Origin: Slackia equolifaciens
GTDB lineage: Bacteria; Actinomycetota; Coriobacteriia; Coriobacteriales; Eggerthellaceae
Assembly (NCBI RefSeq): GCF_003725995.1
Contig: NZ_QIBX01000007.1
Span: forward strand, 47,250 to 111,249
Length of the DNA: 64,000 bases
Direction: 5' to 3'
A program made the position numbers and the translations under genes. The notes beneath the pieces were generated by a model. The model was not told the DNA's origin. It made no database searches and worked only from the letters and a program-made list of their open reading frames with translations. Positions 47,901-56,747 of this stretch are shown here, one piece after another (position 1 is the first letter of the stretch; the number at the start of each line of letters is the position of its first letter).

Positions 47901-49627
47901 CGGGCTGGAACACCCTGCAAGACGGCACGGGCGTGTCGTTTGATGAGGGGCAGGAAGTTGCCGACATCGCAGCGCCGGGAGGAGAGGCTACGCTCTACGC
48001 CCAATGGGCTCCGGTGCGCTATGCGGTCGGCTTCGAGGCCAACGCCCCCGCTTCTGCAAGTACGGCGATTTCGGGCGAGATGGGCACGCAGCTGTTTGTC
48101 TACGATGCCCCTGCCGCCTTGCCCTCGTGCGCCTATGCGCTTCCGGGCTATTCGTTCGCTGGCTGGAACACCCAGCCCGACGGCAGCGGCGCGACCTACG
48201 CCGATGGCCAAGAGGTGCAAAACCTGGCTTCCGACCCCTCGAGCGCCATCACGCTCTATGCCCAGTGGGAGCCGGTTCGCTACACCGTTTCTCTGGACGT
48301 AGGGGGCGCCTTGACGGAGCTTGAGGCGGTGTTCGACACCCCGTTCGAGCTGCCGACGTCTGTCGGCGCGCCGAATGGCAAGACGCTCGTGGGCTGGGAG
48401 GGGCTTTCGTTCGGTTCGTTCTATGCGAGCGGGGCCACGGTGGTGAACCTCTGCACGGTGCACGGGGATGGCTCCGTTTCGGGCGACACGCTTAGCGCCG
48501 TCTTCGTGGAAGAAGGGGCATTCAGTCTTGTCGTCACCAACAACGGCGCGGGCGTCTCGCTTCCCGATGAGCGCGATATCGTGCTGGTGGATGCTGCGGG
48601 AGCGCAGTATACGCCGTTTAAGGCCGCCGGATCCGGCGTGTATGTGGCGCAGGGCGTGCAGCCGGGCGAGTATTCCGTGCTGATGGAGGGCTGGAACACC
48701 GAAGGCGTGACTGCCCAGGTGGCGGCCGATGGAAGCGGCTTCCTGGCCCTGGAATACTTCTCCGTTGACATAGCCGCCGAGCCCCATGCCGCCGCATGGG
48801 CGGAAGATCCCGCAACGGGAGAGCGCAGCCAGTTTGTGGAGCGGCTTCGGGCGAGAGACGCGTTGCGCATCGGGGCTTCGGTCGACGAGGGGTATTCCTT
48901 CGAAAGCTGGACGGCCGTAGGCGCTGAGCCCGAGTGGGAAAACGGCGATTCGTCTGCGGCGGAGCAGACCGTGATTGTAAGCGGGCGAGCGCTGCTCGAA
49001 GCGCATCCCGTTGCCAACAGGTACAAGGTACTGTTCGACGCCAACGGGGGCGAGGGCTCCATGGAGCCTCAGGATATGGTCTACGATGAGCCCCAGGCGC
49101 TTTTTGCCAATGCCTTCGAGCGCGAGGGCTATGAGTTTATCGGCTGGAGCACCGATCCCGAAGGCGGCGATGCGGTCTATTCCGATGGGGAGCGGGTGTC
49201 CAATTTGACGGCCGAGCCTAACGGCGAGGTGACGCTGTATGCCCAATGGGATGACACATCCGAACCGGAGCCCGGAACTGATCCCAATCCCGGCATCGAT
49301 CCCGATGATCCCGATGATTCCGACGAACCGGGAACCGCCCCCGATGGCTCCGTGAGCCCGAATGATCCCGACGCCGGCTCCGATGCGGCCGATGGCCCGA
49401 ATGCCCCAGGCGGTTCGGGCGGAAACGCCCACTCGGACGAGCGTCCCGGCGCAAGCGAATCGGGCGGTGACTCCGCGAAGCTCGCCGCCACAGGCGACGG
49501 TTCGCTGTGCGTGGTCGTGCCGCTTGCGGTTGTTGCCGCAATGGCGGCTGCCGTGGCGGCGAGCGCCGGGCGTGTGCATGTCTTCGGGCGGGCTTCCCAT
49601 CGCTTGCCAGAGCGGATGGACAAATAA
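44996..49627 (+). CDS. InlB-repeat surface protein with LAATG sorting signal
   Basis: 1543 residues. Signal peptide (hydrophobic segment about 24-42, cleavage near AHAD). Residues 180-390 hold at least six GGTVTATG/GGTVHAKG-type beta-helix rungs. Four Listeria-Bacteroides (InlB B-type) repeats, each ending YAQW, lie at about 580-670, 925-1003, 1004-1092 and 1340-1418 (for example FDANGGEGAM and GYEFTGWNT). A larger module of about 300 residues occurs twice between them. An Asp/Pro-rich wall linker leads to LAATGD (1496-1501), a membrane helix and a basic tail; LAxTG is the box favoured by class E sortases. It starts 30 bases after the previous stop, with only a weak ribosome site. Confidence 0.88.
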   Translation: MSVPTILFGEGARPAITRWERRIATVLFGLAALFALAVCAPVAHADDGAEGIAADGAAVVNLEPDGYYNASLAATQTLVRISEPGTYAILGSSSLVRVVVAPDPGDEIRVYLGNGLNLHPKSNAAITVVSAYTSTSQSHVELMLLQGAKASLSSGDTSAVLLLEEPSTVTPPSSEPMVTIGAQDARGTLTLKAGSKAGSAGSPALAVDGAGAADIAGGTVTATGAGDAPGIGRVYGGPKLSVSGGTVTATSGGNAPGIGVVSGSAQVSVSGGTVHAKGGKGAPGIGGIEGSASVSITGGAVYPSNGSIDDAPLIGSVEGDASISIAGGKTVATGEYGQLALGSKAGNAQVSIAGGTVDVGFAACGSGPDGTAKTMIYGGSYTGFTTGTGASASTAINRAGVTTYRVFAGLEGAKAGVGLRSLEIHGVNPPYAFNDVETSLIQVREGVQEAGVMLWLPEAGEVVGAVDGEGVSYTGEIHPTKPSSGLDYGMLDQECNLTLDPNTDYGYEGEAKVRLGSREVVVEEEVEPNEDGLTLLGFFDAPEGGTMVMDAQYQLVSGVAGWTDVVGLWDRADAPYTLYAQWHRDPYIVAYDANVPATASTRVSGSMDASHMEYGREISLDSVSYLLHGYEFAGWNTQPDGTGDAYDDGEAVFNLAEPGERITLYAQWKPCSYEITFRPGEGTGESYVQSCVFDEASALDALKFQPPTGAAFVGWRDEDTGALYADRAWASNLCSVDGGGVVEGSTLVAQWAHNDVTLTLTHDNRPVQLGNSQEEIVLIPKDGGEPVAGFVQDTASGAYVLADVAPGNYGIDINAVDDSGAALYPTGALSLTVEAGKPAVLSIEYFTAAVEAGGPGVGAWMGSAGVESRVVLKGTEVTLGAAADEDNFYTFDGWSCRGVEPAQWSPDQEVQTVTVEGPFVAVAHARSTVYMVNFDANGGEGAMAPQRIACGDPTALSPNAFSREGYEFTGWNTLQDGTGVSFDEGQEVADIAAPGGEATLYAQWAPVRYAVGFEANAPASASTAISGEMGTQLFVYDAPAALPSCAYALPGYSFAGWNTQPDGSGATYADGQEVQNLASDPSSAITLYAQWEPVRYTVSLDVGGALTELEAVFDTPFELPTSVGAPNGKTLVGWEGLSFGSFYASGATVVNLCTVHGDGSVSGDTLSAVFVEEGAFSLVVTNNGAGVSLPDERDIVLVDAAGAQYTPFKAAGSGVYVAQGVQPGEYSVLMEGWNTEGVTAQVAADGSGFLALEYFSVDIAAEPHAAAWAEDPATGERSQFVERLRARDALRIGASVDEGYSFESWTAVGAEPEWENGDSSAAEQTVIVSGRALLEAHPVANRYKVLFDANGGEGSMEPQDMVYDEPQALFANAFEREGYEFIGWSTDPEGGDAVYSDGERVSNLTAEPNGEVTLYAQWDDTSEPEPGTDPNPGIDPDDPDDSDEPGTAPDGSVSPNDPDAGSDAADGPNAPGGSGGNAHSDERPGASESGGDSAKLAATGDGSLCVVVPLAVVAAMAAAVAASAGRVHVFGRASHRLPERMDK

Positions 49628-49868
49628 AATAGCCTCTTCGGCGCTGGGCTTGGTTAGTATTTAGCCTTGCCTGGCGTCGAGGGGTTCGGGGCGCTTGCGG
49701 CGAGCGGCTGCCCACAGGTCCATCGCGTGCGTCATAAACGCTTCGCTTCTTGGTTCGCCTCGCATTCCTGCCCCTTCGTCTTGGCTTACACCTACAATAT
49801 GCGGCAGCAGTGCGAAATGTTGCAGTCGTTGTGCATTTTCATCGCTGAACGGCAAAAGGACCCTGCGC
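49628..49868. other. Gap between converging surface operon and nhaD
   Basis: No gene or clear plus-strand terminator was found for the surface operon here. The open frames over this stretch are short and compositionally unconvincing. Confidence 0.4.
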
Positions 49869-49895
49869 AAAAAGCCCGCTCCGAATGGAGCGGGC
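49869..49895 (-). terminator. Terminator of nhaD
   Basis: GCCCGCTCC/GGAGCGGGC stem (49874-49895) with a GAAT loop; on the minus strand it is followed by TTTTT (49873-49869). Confidence 0.8.
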
Positions 49896-49958
49896 AAAGG
49901 CGAGAGGCGCGATATGTGCGTCGGTACGAGGCTTGCGCGCCGTCGACGCCGCTTTTGC

Positions 49959-51347
49959 TTACAGGATGAAGAACACCACCGTATCCACGATGAACAGCGG
50001 AATCAGGATGGCGCACGACCAGCCCATGTATCCGAAGAACGTGGGCATCTTCACTTTCGCGCGCTCGGCGATGGATTTCACCATGAAGTTGGGTGCGTTG
50101 CCGATGTAGGTGTTCGCGCCCATGAATACGGCGCCGGCCGAAACCGCAATGAGCGACTCGATGGCAATCGTGCCTACCGAGGTCTGGATGGCTGCCATGC
50201 CGGCTTCCGCTCCAATTGAGCCCGCCGTGGTCATAAACACCAGGTAAGTGGGCGAGTTGTCCAAGAAGCTGGAAAGCGCGCCGGTGGCCCAGAAGAACTC
50301 CCACGGCTGATCGATGCCCAGGGCGGCGCCGTTGGCGCGCAGCAGGGCCAGAGCGGGAATCATCGTGATGAAGATGCCTATGAACAGGCGTGCGACCTCG
50401 GCGATTGCGCCCCACTCGAAGTTGTTGGACTCGCGATACGGCTTAGGCGTGATCTTCATAGAGATGGCGGCGGCAACCAGGATCAGGCCCACCTGCACGA
50501 TGTACTCCAGGCCAATGTGGATGTCGCCGAACACATAGAAGCCGTAGGTGAGGCCCGTGGAGGCGTCGGTGAACAGCCCGGATTGCGGGATAGAGCCATT
50601 GAGGATGACGGCCACGATGATCAGCGCGATGCAGGCGATGTTGCGCTTGCCCTCGATCTTGATAGGCGTGCGCTCGTCGGCCTCGTCCATGAGCGTCATG
50701 GCCTGGGCGCCCTCTTTGCCTTCCTTCTTGATGTAGTGGTGGTCAATCAGCGCGAACACGGCAAGCAGAACCACGGCGTTGAACAGCCACAGCGGCCACA
50801 GGTGCTCCAGGGGCCAGAAGAACGGCACACCGCGCAGGTAGCCCAGGAACAGTGGCGGGTCGCCCAGCGGGGTCAGGCAGCCGCCGATGTTGGCCACCGT
50901 GAAGATGAAGAACACCACGATGTGCGCTTTGTACTTGCGCCACAGGTTGGCGCGCAGCACCGGGCGGATGAGCGTCATGGCTGCGCCTGTGGTGCCGATG
51001 AAGCTGGCGAGTACCATGCCGATTCCCAACATGATCACGTTGTTGCGTGTGGTGCCCACGATGCTGCCCGCGATATGGATGCCGCCTGCGGCCACGTACA
51101 GGCCAAACAACAGCACCACAAAGGGGATATAGTCCACAATCACCACTTCGGCGAGCTCATAGGTCGCCTCGCCCACACCGTAAGCAACGGCGAAAGGCAC
51201 TAAAAACAGCAGCGACCAGAACGCAGCTACGTGCAGCTGGTGTGACTCCCACCATTCGCCTTTGACGATGGGAAAGATTGCGATGGATAGCAGCATGCCC
51301 ACGAAGGGGATGATGCTCCAAATTGGAAGAGTGGTTCCGATTTCCAT
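49959..51347 (-). CDS. nhaD: NhaD-type sodium:proton antiporter
   Basis: 462 residues, with about 12 membrane segments. It matches the NhaD branch of the ion-transporter superfamily: GTTGAAMTLIRPVLRAN, NIGGCLTPLGDPPLFLGYLRGVPFFW, a second-half GALSSFLDNSPTYLVF and AVFMGANTYIGNAPNFMVK. It exports Na+ for H+ at the cytoplasmic membrane. No Shine-Dalgarno is visible before the ATG at 51347; the presumed leader carries two tandem 18-bp repeats. The plus-strand gap is otherwise non-coding. Confidence 0.92.
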   Translation of the reverse strand: MEIGTTLPIWSIIPFVGMLLSIAIFPIVKGEWWESHQLHVAAFWSLLFLVPFAVAYGVGEATYELAEVVIVDYIPFVVLLFGLYVAAGGIHIAGSIVGTTRNNVIMLGIGMVLASFIGTTGAAMTLIRPVLRANLWRKYKAHIVVFFIFTVANIGGCLTPLGDPPLFLGYLRGVPFFWPLEHLWPLWLFNAVVLLAVFALIDHHYIKKEGKEGAQAMTLMDEADERTPIKIEGKRNIACIALIIVAVILNGSIPQSGLFTDASTGLTYGFYVFGDIHIGLEYIVQVGLILVAAAISMKITPKPYRESNNFEWGAIAEVARLFIGIFITMIPALALLRANGAALGIDQPWEFFWATGALSSFLDNSPTYLVFMTTAGSIGAEAGMAAIQTSVGTIAIESLIAVSAGAVFMGANTYIGNAPNFMVKSIAERAKVKMPTFFGYMGWSCAILIPLFIVDTVVFFIL

Positions 51348-51402
51348 AATGCATTCGTTTCAACTCGAGGGCGGCCGTACGGTGCGCGATGCGATTTCGC
51401 GT

Positions 51403-51458
51403 AATAACGTGCGCATATGCAATAGCGTGCGCATATGACACCGAATTTACAAAGTATA
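51403..51458 (-). promoter_or_regulatory. nhaD leader: two 18-bp tandem repeats and -10
   Basis: Two adjacent 18-bp units (51403-51420 and 51421-51438; AATARCGTGCGCATATGM on the plus strand) lie between a minus-strand TATACT (51453-51458) and the nhaD start. They would be in the 5' leader just after the transcript start. Confidence 0.5.
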
Positions 51459-51741
51459 GTACGTCGGTGTGCTAGAGCGAGCGCATTTCCGCGAACGAAT
51501 GTTACAACCTTGTTTCGAGCTGGGAAAACGTCTGCCTATATATGGCGATTCGTCAAAGTGGGGTATTGGCCTTGCGGGCTCCTGCTTGCTGCAGCTTGGA
51601 AGTTTTCCGGCTTTTTGCTAAGTGGTAGGTCAGCAGTCTCATCCTCGGAGAAGCTAGCAGTTTGCCTTGGCATAATTCGACTGCCGTACTCTTGGGAAGC
51701 TAAACGACTCTGTCTTTGGGAAAGCCGATGGCCCTCTCGGA

Positions 51742-51796
51742 ATGCTCTATTCCTCGATTTTCTGGCATGTGGTGCCCAGGAAATGAAGAATAGAGC
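51742..51796. repeat. Palindromic repeat element, copy 1
   Basis: An imperfect hairpin of 55 bases whose ends read ATGCTCTATTCCT and GAATAGAGC, with inner arms TTCTGGCA/TGCCCAGGAA. Related to the element at 51898. Confidence 0.8.
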
Positions 51797-51897
51797 TTTA
51801 TTCGGCTCGTTTGCAGCGGTGGTGGACTGGGCCATGCGGAGAAATCCCAGCTCGCGCATCGCTGCTTTTGCGCATGCCCCTCCTTGGTGCGCGAACA

Positions 51898-51954
51898 ATG
51901 CTCTATTCCTGTCGTTTCGGGCAGCACTTGCCGGAGATTGTAGAAATAGAGCAT
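51898..51954. repeat. Palindromic repeat element, copy 2
   Basis: 57-base imperfect hairpin with ends ATGCTCTATTCCT and AAATAGAGCAT and changed inner arms. Together with copy 1 it lies in a 530-base stretch (51459-51972) with no gene that I would support. Confidence 0.8.
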
Positions 51955-51972
51955 CCTACAAGCTAACTGGGC

Positions 51973-52001
51973 TTGCGTAAAGTTCGATTCTCGTTTATAG
52001 T
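51973..52001 (+). promoter_or_regulatory. Promoter of tRNA-Thr
   Basis: TTGCGT (51973-51978), 17 bp, TATAGT (51996-52001), 29 bases before the tRNA. Confidence 0.8.
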
Positions 52002-52030
52002 ATGTCCTCGCGTTTTTATGAACGCAGTGC

Positions 52031-52106
52031 GCCGACGTGGCTCAGTTGGTAGAGCAACGCACTCGTAATGCGTAGGTCACCGGTTCGAGTCCGGTCGTCG
52101 GCTCCA
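52031..52106 (+). tRNA. tRNA-Thr (anticodon CGT)
   Basis: 76 bases with encoded CCA. Acceptor GCCGACG/CGTCGGC, D-arm GGCTCAGTTGGTAGAGC, anticodon loop CTCGTAA (anticodon CGT), T-arm CCGGTTCGAGTCCGG. Confidence 0.97.
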
Positions 52107-52116
52107 CGAAATAGCA

Positions 52117-52149
52117 GGCCAGAAGCCCTCGAGCTTCTGGCCTTTTTCT
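52117..52149 (+). terminator. Terminator after tRNA-Thr
   Basis: AGGCCAGAAG/CTTCTGGCCT stem with a 7-base loop, then TTTTCTTT. Confidence 0.88.
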
Positions 52150-52234
52150 TTCATGTTCTAAGAACGGTGTTCGCAGATTAATAAAGGCATCCGTCATTTT
52201 CGCTTTCGCGATACGGGCGAACGTCGTTTATGCC

Positions 52235-52732
52235 CTACGCTGTTCGCTCGGCAATAAACTCGTCCAAGTTTTCTTCCTGGATGTCCAATGCGGCGGAAAG
52301 CTCGCTTCTGACCTGATGTTCGGCCTGTTCGAGCAGGCGCGTATACATGCTTGAGGGCGTATGGCGTTTTTCTCGCTGCTCCTCGATGCGGGCGCGCATG
52401 GTTTTCACCACCTGTGCCGCAGCGGCGCAATCGTTCGTGCGCAGAATTTTGCGGAAATGGTCTTCCACGGCACGTGAATTGTTGTCTCTGTAATCATCGA
52501 TCGCAATAGTTGCCAGTGAATTGATCAGCTTCAATGCTTCGGCGCGGCTCATGATGGGGCGCATCAGCTCCTCGTGATCGGTGGGCACATATACCGTGCC
52601 GCCACGTTTGCGTGTGGGTGTGAGCACATAGTAAGAGCGCTCCACGCCGCCGAATGTCATCGGTGCGTCCACTTGCGAAATGATGCATACGCCGTAATTC
52701 GCGTACACCACTTTCTCATCGAGCTGATACAT
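52235..52732 (-). CDS. carD: CarD-family RNA polymerase-binding regulator
   Basis: 165 residues from MYQLDEKVVYANYGVCII; the frame is open 42 codons upstream, but this start matches the CarD N-terminus and has GGGG before it. Residues 1-60 are the Tudor-like polymerase-interacting domain (VVYANYGVCIISQV...YYVLTPTRKRGGTVYVPTD), and the rest is the helical DNA-contacting domain. In actinobacteria CarD stabilises open complexes at rRNA and other housekeeping promoters. It appears to be monocistronic. Confidence 0.88.
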   Translation of the reverse strand: MYQLDEKVVYANYGVCIISQVDAPMTFGGVERSYYVLTPTRKRGGTVYVPTDHEELMRPIMSRAEALKLINSLATIAIDDYRDNNSRAVEDHFRKILRTNDCAAAAQVVKTMRARIEEQREKRHTPSSMYTRLLEQAEHQVRSELSAALDIQEENLDEFIAERTA

Positions 52733-53429
52733 GCCAAACCCCAATCTCTTACGCTGCTGCCTGCGGTCGTGCTTCTGGTTATTGCTCGCGTCCGCCCGAT
52801 GGCCGCGCCATCGTTCAAGCGGTCCAAGGCGTTCGACAATGTTGGTACGTGCGTACACCGAAATCGGCGAACGTGATCGCTTTCCTGTTTGGTCCGTGCT
52901 GGGTGTCGCGGGCGGGATGTGAGCGGTGCGACGCGGCGGCCTGTCGTTTCGGGCGGCCAGCCGAATCGCGGTTGGTGCAGAAATCTGAAATCAGCATACC
53001 ACGCGTTTTACCCATATTTTACGAAATCCCCATTTTATTCGTAATCACCTGGGAAAACGGCAATAATGCCGGCATCAATGGCACGAAATGCGCCCCTCGG
53101 CAAAGCCAATGGGGCGTTTGATGCCTTTCACGTTGACACAAAACGCTGCGCAAGAACGAACCGTATTTGCAATCGGTGCGGAGTGCATGATGGGCGTGGG
53201 TGTTCTCGAAAGGCATCGAGCGGTTGCCTGCATGTGGTTGCCAAGGAAAGCACTCGAGCGCAATCGGCAGCCGACGTTATCTGGGTCGCCTTCGGAAGGA
53301 TGGGAATAACGTAACGTCAAGAGCATTGCCGAAGTAATGCAAAGGGACCCTCGTTTGAGAGCCCCTTCGTTCTGTCAATGAGAGTGTCGGGTTGGGTTCT
53401 AAGCCATACGTCCTAGACGGCGGCGGTTC
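52733..53429. other. Gap between carD and leuB
   Basis: No gene is supported. Near leuB an imperfect 10-bp stem with two G-U pairs (about 53341-53366) could be a weak terminator for the minus-strand leu unit. The rest shows only small stems such as GGCAATAATGCC (about 53060). Confidence 0.4.
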
Positions 53430-54494
53430 CTAAATCGCTTGCGCAATCAGCGTTCCCATGTCGGAGCATGTCACACGCTTCTCGCCGGGTTTGGCGATGT
53501 CGCCCGTGCGATGCCCCGCCTCAAGCACGCTATTCACAGCTGTCTCGATGGCATCGGCTTCGGTGGCCAGGTCAAAGCTGTAGCGCAGCATCATCGCCAC
53601 GGACAAGATGGTGGCGATGGGGTTGGCCACATTCTGCCCCGCGATATCGGGCGCACTGCCGTGAATGGGCTCGTACATGCCGCGACTCGTTTCGCCCAGG
53701 CTCGCGGAGGGCAGCATGCCAATGGAGCCGGTGATGCAGCTCGCTTCGTCAGAGAGGATGTCGCCGAACAGGTTGCCGGTCAGAATCACGTCAAACTGTC
53801 CGGGGTTGGTGACAAGCTGCATGGAGGCGTTATCCACATACATGTAGTCAACGGTCACGTCGGGATATTCGGCGGCGATGCGCTCCACCGTCTCACGCCA
53901 TACGCGACTGGTTTCCAGGACGTTCGCCTTGTCAACGCTGGTCACGTGGTTGCGGCGCTGGCGAGCCATCTGGAATGCGCGATGCGCGATGCGCTCCACC
54001 TCGGCCACTGAGTAGTTCATGTCATCATGACCGGTACCATCCTCGTCGCGATGCTTTTCGCCAAAGTACACGTCGCCGGTAAGCTCGCGCACAACAACCA
54101 GATCAAGGCCATCTTTGATGCGCTCGGGCTTCAGCGGGCAGGCGTCGGCCAACGGCGCATAGAGCGTGGCGGGGCGCAGGTTGGCGAACAGGCCCAATGC
54201 TTTACGGATGCCGAGCAGCGCCTTCTCGGGGCGATTTGCGGGCGGCTGGCTGTCCCACTTCGGGCCGCCCACGGCACCCAGGATAACACTGTCGGAGGCC
54301 ATGCAGGCGTCCACCGTGGCGCGCGGCAGGCACTCGCCTGTGGCATCGATGGCGGCGCCGCCAATGAGCACCTCGTTGTACACGAACTCGTGGCCGAACT
54401 TCTCGCCCACGGCGTCCAGCACCTTGAGCGCTTCGTCCACAATCTCAGGGCCAATGCCGTCGCCCTTCATAACCGCAATGTTGTATTTTGCCAT
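53430..54494 (-). CDS. leuB: 3-isopropylmalate dehydrogenase
   Basis: 354 residues from the ATG at 54494 (GGAGG seven bases before); a TTG two codons earlier is possible. Family motifs: AVMKGDGIGPEIVDEALKVL, GAVGGPKWD, ELTGDVYFGEK, the metal and substrate region VTSVDKANVLETSRVWRE, and EPIHGSAPDIAGQNVANPIATILS. It oxidises and decarboxylates 3-isopropylmalate in leucine synthesis, using NAD. It is the last gene of the minus-strand ilvA-leuA-leuC-leuD-leuB row. Confidence 0.97.
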   Translation of the reverse strand: MAKYNIAVMKGDGIGPEIVDEALKVLDAVGEKFGHEFVYNEVLIGGAAIDATGECLPRATVDACMASDSVILGAVGGPKWDSQPPANRPEKALLGIRKALGLFANLRPATLYAPLADACPLKPERIKDGLDLVVVRELTGDVYFGEKHRDEDGTGHDDMNYSVAEVERIAHRAFQMARQRRNHVTSVDKANVLETSRVWRETVERIAAEYPDVTVDYMYVDNASMQLVTNPGQFDVILTGNLFGDILSDEASCITGSIGMLPSASLGETSRGMYEPIHGSAPDIAGQNVANPIATILSVAMMLRYSFDLATEADAIETAVNSVLEAGHRTGDIAKPGEKRVTCSDMGTLIAQAI

Positions 54495-54614
54495 CCTCAA
54501 TCCTCCATCAGATTACGCGCAGGTCCAATACAGTTCCAACGAAGCCAAGATTGCAGGTCAACCAGGCGTTCGTCCCGCCCTCAGCCTAAACGCGTGTCGG
54601 TGTGACGTGCGTCA

Positions 54615-54766
54615 GCAGGGAGGCGGAGCGGGGAGGGCCCGCTGCGAACACTCTGTTGCTCATTATTGTTCTAAAACGGGCAACAGGAGCTTTCCGCATA
54701 GCGAGCCGAAGGCGAGCGGTAGGAAAGCGGGTGTCGCAACGGGCCCTCCCCGCTCCGCCTCCCTGC
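54615..54766. repeat. 27-bp perfect inverted repeat in the leuD-leuB gap
   Basis: 54615-54641 is the exact reverse complement of 54740-54766. Inside are smaller stems (CTGTTGC/GCAACAG and GCTTTCC/GGAAAGC), so the gap RNA could fold into a closed multi-arm structure. There is no T-run. Confidence 0.9.
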
Positions 54767-54777
54767 CATTCGCAAGG

Positions 54778-55275
54778 CTACACCCCGCGCGCCTTCAGGC
54801 TGTTCAACAGCCCATCGTTGTCGATGATCCCCTGGATGAATTCGGGGAAGGGCAGCGCCTGGAAGGTTTGCCCCGTGGTCTCGTCGGTGATGGTGCCGGT
54901 TCCAAAGTCGATGGAAACGGTGTCGCCCGCCTGAATGGCCTCGGCGGCCTCCGCGCATTCCAAGATGGGCAGGCCGATGTTGATGGCGTTGCGGTAGAAG
55001 ATGCGCGCGAAGCTGGCGGCGATCACGCACGCCACGCCGTTGTCCTTGATGACGCGCGGGGCGTGCTCGCGCGAGCTGCCGCAGCCGAAGTTCTTATTGG
55101 CAACTATGATGTCGCCCGGCTGCACCTTCTTCACAAATTCGGTGTCGATGTCCTCCATTGCGTGCGTCGCCAGCTCTTTGGGGTCGGCGATGTTCAGGTA
55201 GCGCGCGGGAATGATGACATCGGTATCCACGTTGTCGCCGTACTTGAAAACGGCGCCTCTAGCTTGCATTTGCAT
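54778..55275 (-). CDS. leuD: 3-isopropylmalate dehydratase small subunit
   Basis: 165 residues, the short archaeal/clostridial-type subunit. Motifs: [28 protein letters not shown] (the substrate loop), and a C-terminal [20 protein letters not shown]. It pairs with LeuC to isomerise 2- to 3-isopropylmalate. The ribosome site GGAAGG stands seven bases before the first of two close ATGs. Confidence 0.96.
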   Translation of the reverse strand: MQMQARGAVFKYGDNVDTDVIIPARYLNIADPKELATHAMEDIDTEFVKKVQPGDIIVANKNFGCGSSREHAPRVIKDNGVACVIAASFARIFYRNAINIGLPILECAEAAEAIQAGDTVSIDFGTGTITDETTGQTFQALPFPEFIQGIIDNDGLLNSLKARGV

Positions 55276-55300
55276 ATCTGTTCCTTCCGTATATGGGAGC

Positions 55301-55454
55301 CGAGCGGAGGGCGGAGGGCCCTCACGCGCAGTTCCGCACGGTAAACAGGCCGGTGGCCTGTTTAGTTCCTACCTTCTGCGCCCGAGAGGGCGCATTCGGC
55401 ATGTTCGTGCGAGACAGGACTGTTTGAGCATGAGGACCCTCCGCCCTCCGCTCG
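55301..55454. repeat. 24-bp inverted repeat in the leuC-leuD gap
   Basis: 55301-55324 matches the reverse complement of 55431-55454 at 23 of 24 positions. A nested AACAGGCC/GGCCTGTT stem lies between the arms. Confidence 0.9.
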
Positions 55455-55463
55455 CTTACGGTC

Positions 55464-56723
55464 CTACAAAGTCGCTGGATCGGTGATTACGCCGGTGATG
55501 GCGCTCGCCGCTGCCACGGCGGGGCTTGCCAGGTACACCTCGGAATCCACATGGCCCATGCGTCCAACGAAATTGCGGTTCGTTGTGGCAATGGCGCGCT
55601 CGCCCGCGGCGAGAATGCCCATGTGGCCTCCCAGGCAAGGCCCGCAGGTGGGCGTGGACATGATGGCGCCGGCCTCGATGAAGATTTCGGCCAGGCCTTC
55701 GCGGATACACTGCAGATACACTTCCTGCGTGGCGGGGATCACGATAGTGCGCACGCCGTCGGCAACGTGTTTGCCGCGCATGATTTCGGCGGCTACGCGC
55801 ATGTCCTCGATGCGGCCGTTGGTGCAGCTGCCAATGACGCTCTGGTCGATTTTGATGCCGGCCAGCTCGGTCACAGGTTTGGTGTTTTCAGGCAAATGGG
55901 GCGCTGCGACTGTGGGCGGAATCTCGCTCAGGTCGATATCGATCACGCGGGCGTATTCGGCGTCGGAGTCTGCTTCAAACACGCGCGGCTCGTGCAGCGC
56001 GCGATCCTTCTGATAGGCGATGGTGGCTTCATCAACGGGGAAGATGCCGTTTTTCGCGCCTGCTTCGATGGCCATGTTGCAAATGGCGAAGCGGTCGTCC
56101 ATGGAGAGGCTTGCCACGCCTGGTCCGGAGAACTCCATGCTCTGGTACAGCGCGCCGTCAACGCCAATCATGCCGATGATATACAGGATCACGTCCTTGC
56201 CGGAAACCCAGGGGGCCAGCTCGCCGGTCAGATTGAACTTGATGGCCTCGGGAACGCGGAACCACGCTTTGCCCGTAGCAATGCCGGCCGCCACATCGGT
56301 AGAGCCCACGCCGGTGGAGAAGGCTCCCAGCGCGCCATAGGTGCAGGTGTGGCTGTCGGCGCCGATTACCAAATCGCCCGAAGCGACAATGCCCTTCTCA
56401 GGCAGCAGCGCGTGTTCGACGCCCATGTTTCCCACGTCGTAAAAGTGCACGATGTTATGCTTGTGCGCAAAATCACGGCACTCTTTGCACTGCTCGGCGC
56501 TCTTGATGTCTTTGTTTGGGGTGAAATGGTCCATGACCAGGGCAACCTTGGAGCGGTCGAACACCTTGTCCATGTCCGCCTTCACCAGCTCGCGGATTGC
56601 CACCGGCCCCGTGATGTCGTTTGCCAAGGCCAGGTCGATATCGGCCTCGATCAGCTGGCCGGGCACCACGGAGTCAAGCCCCGCATGTGCGGCCAAAATC
56701 TTCTGTGTTTGGGTCATTCCCAT
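55464..56723 (-). CDS. leuC: 3-isopropylmalate dehydratase large subunit
   Basis: 419 residues, the shorter homoaconitase-like type matching the short LeuD. Fe-S ligands are visible in [12 protein letters not shown] and [21 protein letters not shown] and [23 protein letters not shown] are the usual aconitase motifs. Start taken at the first ATG (56723), although no strong ribosome site is seen; ATG 56717 is two codons in. It lies between leuA and leuD. Confidence 0.96.
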   Translation of the reverse strand: MGMTQTQKILAAHAGLDSVVPGQLIEADIDLALANDITGPVAIRELVKADMDKVFDRSKVALVMDHFTPNKDIKSAEQCKECRDFAHKHNIVHFYDVGNMGVEHALLPEKGIVASGDLVIGADSHTCTYGALGAFSTGVGSTDVAAGIATGKAWFRVPEAIKFNLTGELAPWVSGKDVILYIIGMIGVDGALYQSMEFSGPGVASLSMDDRFAICNMAIEAGAKNGIFPVDEATIAYQKDRALHEPRVFEADSDAEYARVIDIDLSEIPPTVAAPHLPENTKPVTELAGIKIDQSVIGSCTNGRIEDMRVAAEIMRGKHVADGVRTIVIPATQEVYLQCIREGLAEIFIEAGAIMSTPTCGPCLGGHMGILAAGERAIATTNRNFVGRMGHVDSEVYLASPAVAAASAITGVITDPATL

Positions 56724-56747
56724 ATTTAGTTCCGCCGTTCTATGAAG

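Noticed and set aside
51435..51980. 181-codon plus-strand frame and matching minus-strand frames
   Set aside because: The frames are built from the two palindromic elements and lack ribosome sites and any recognisable protein pattern.
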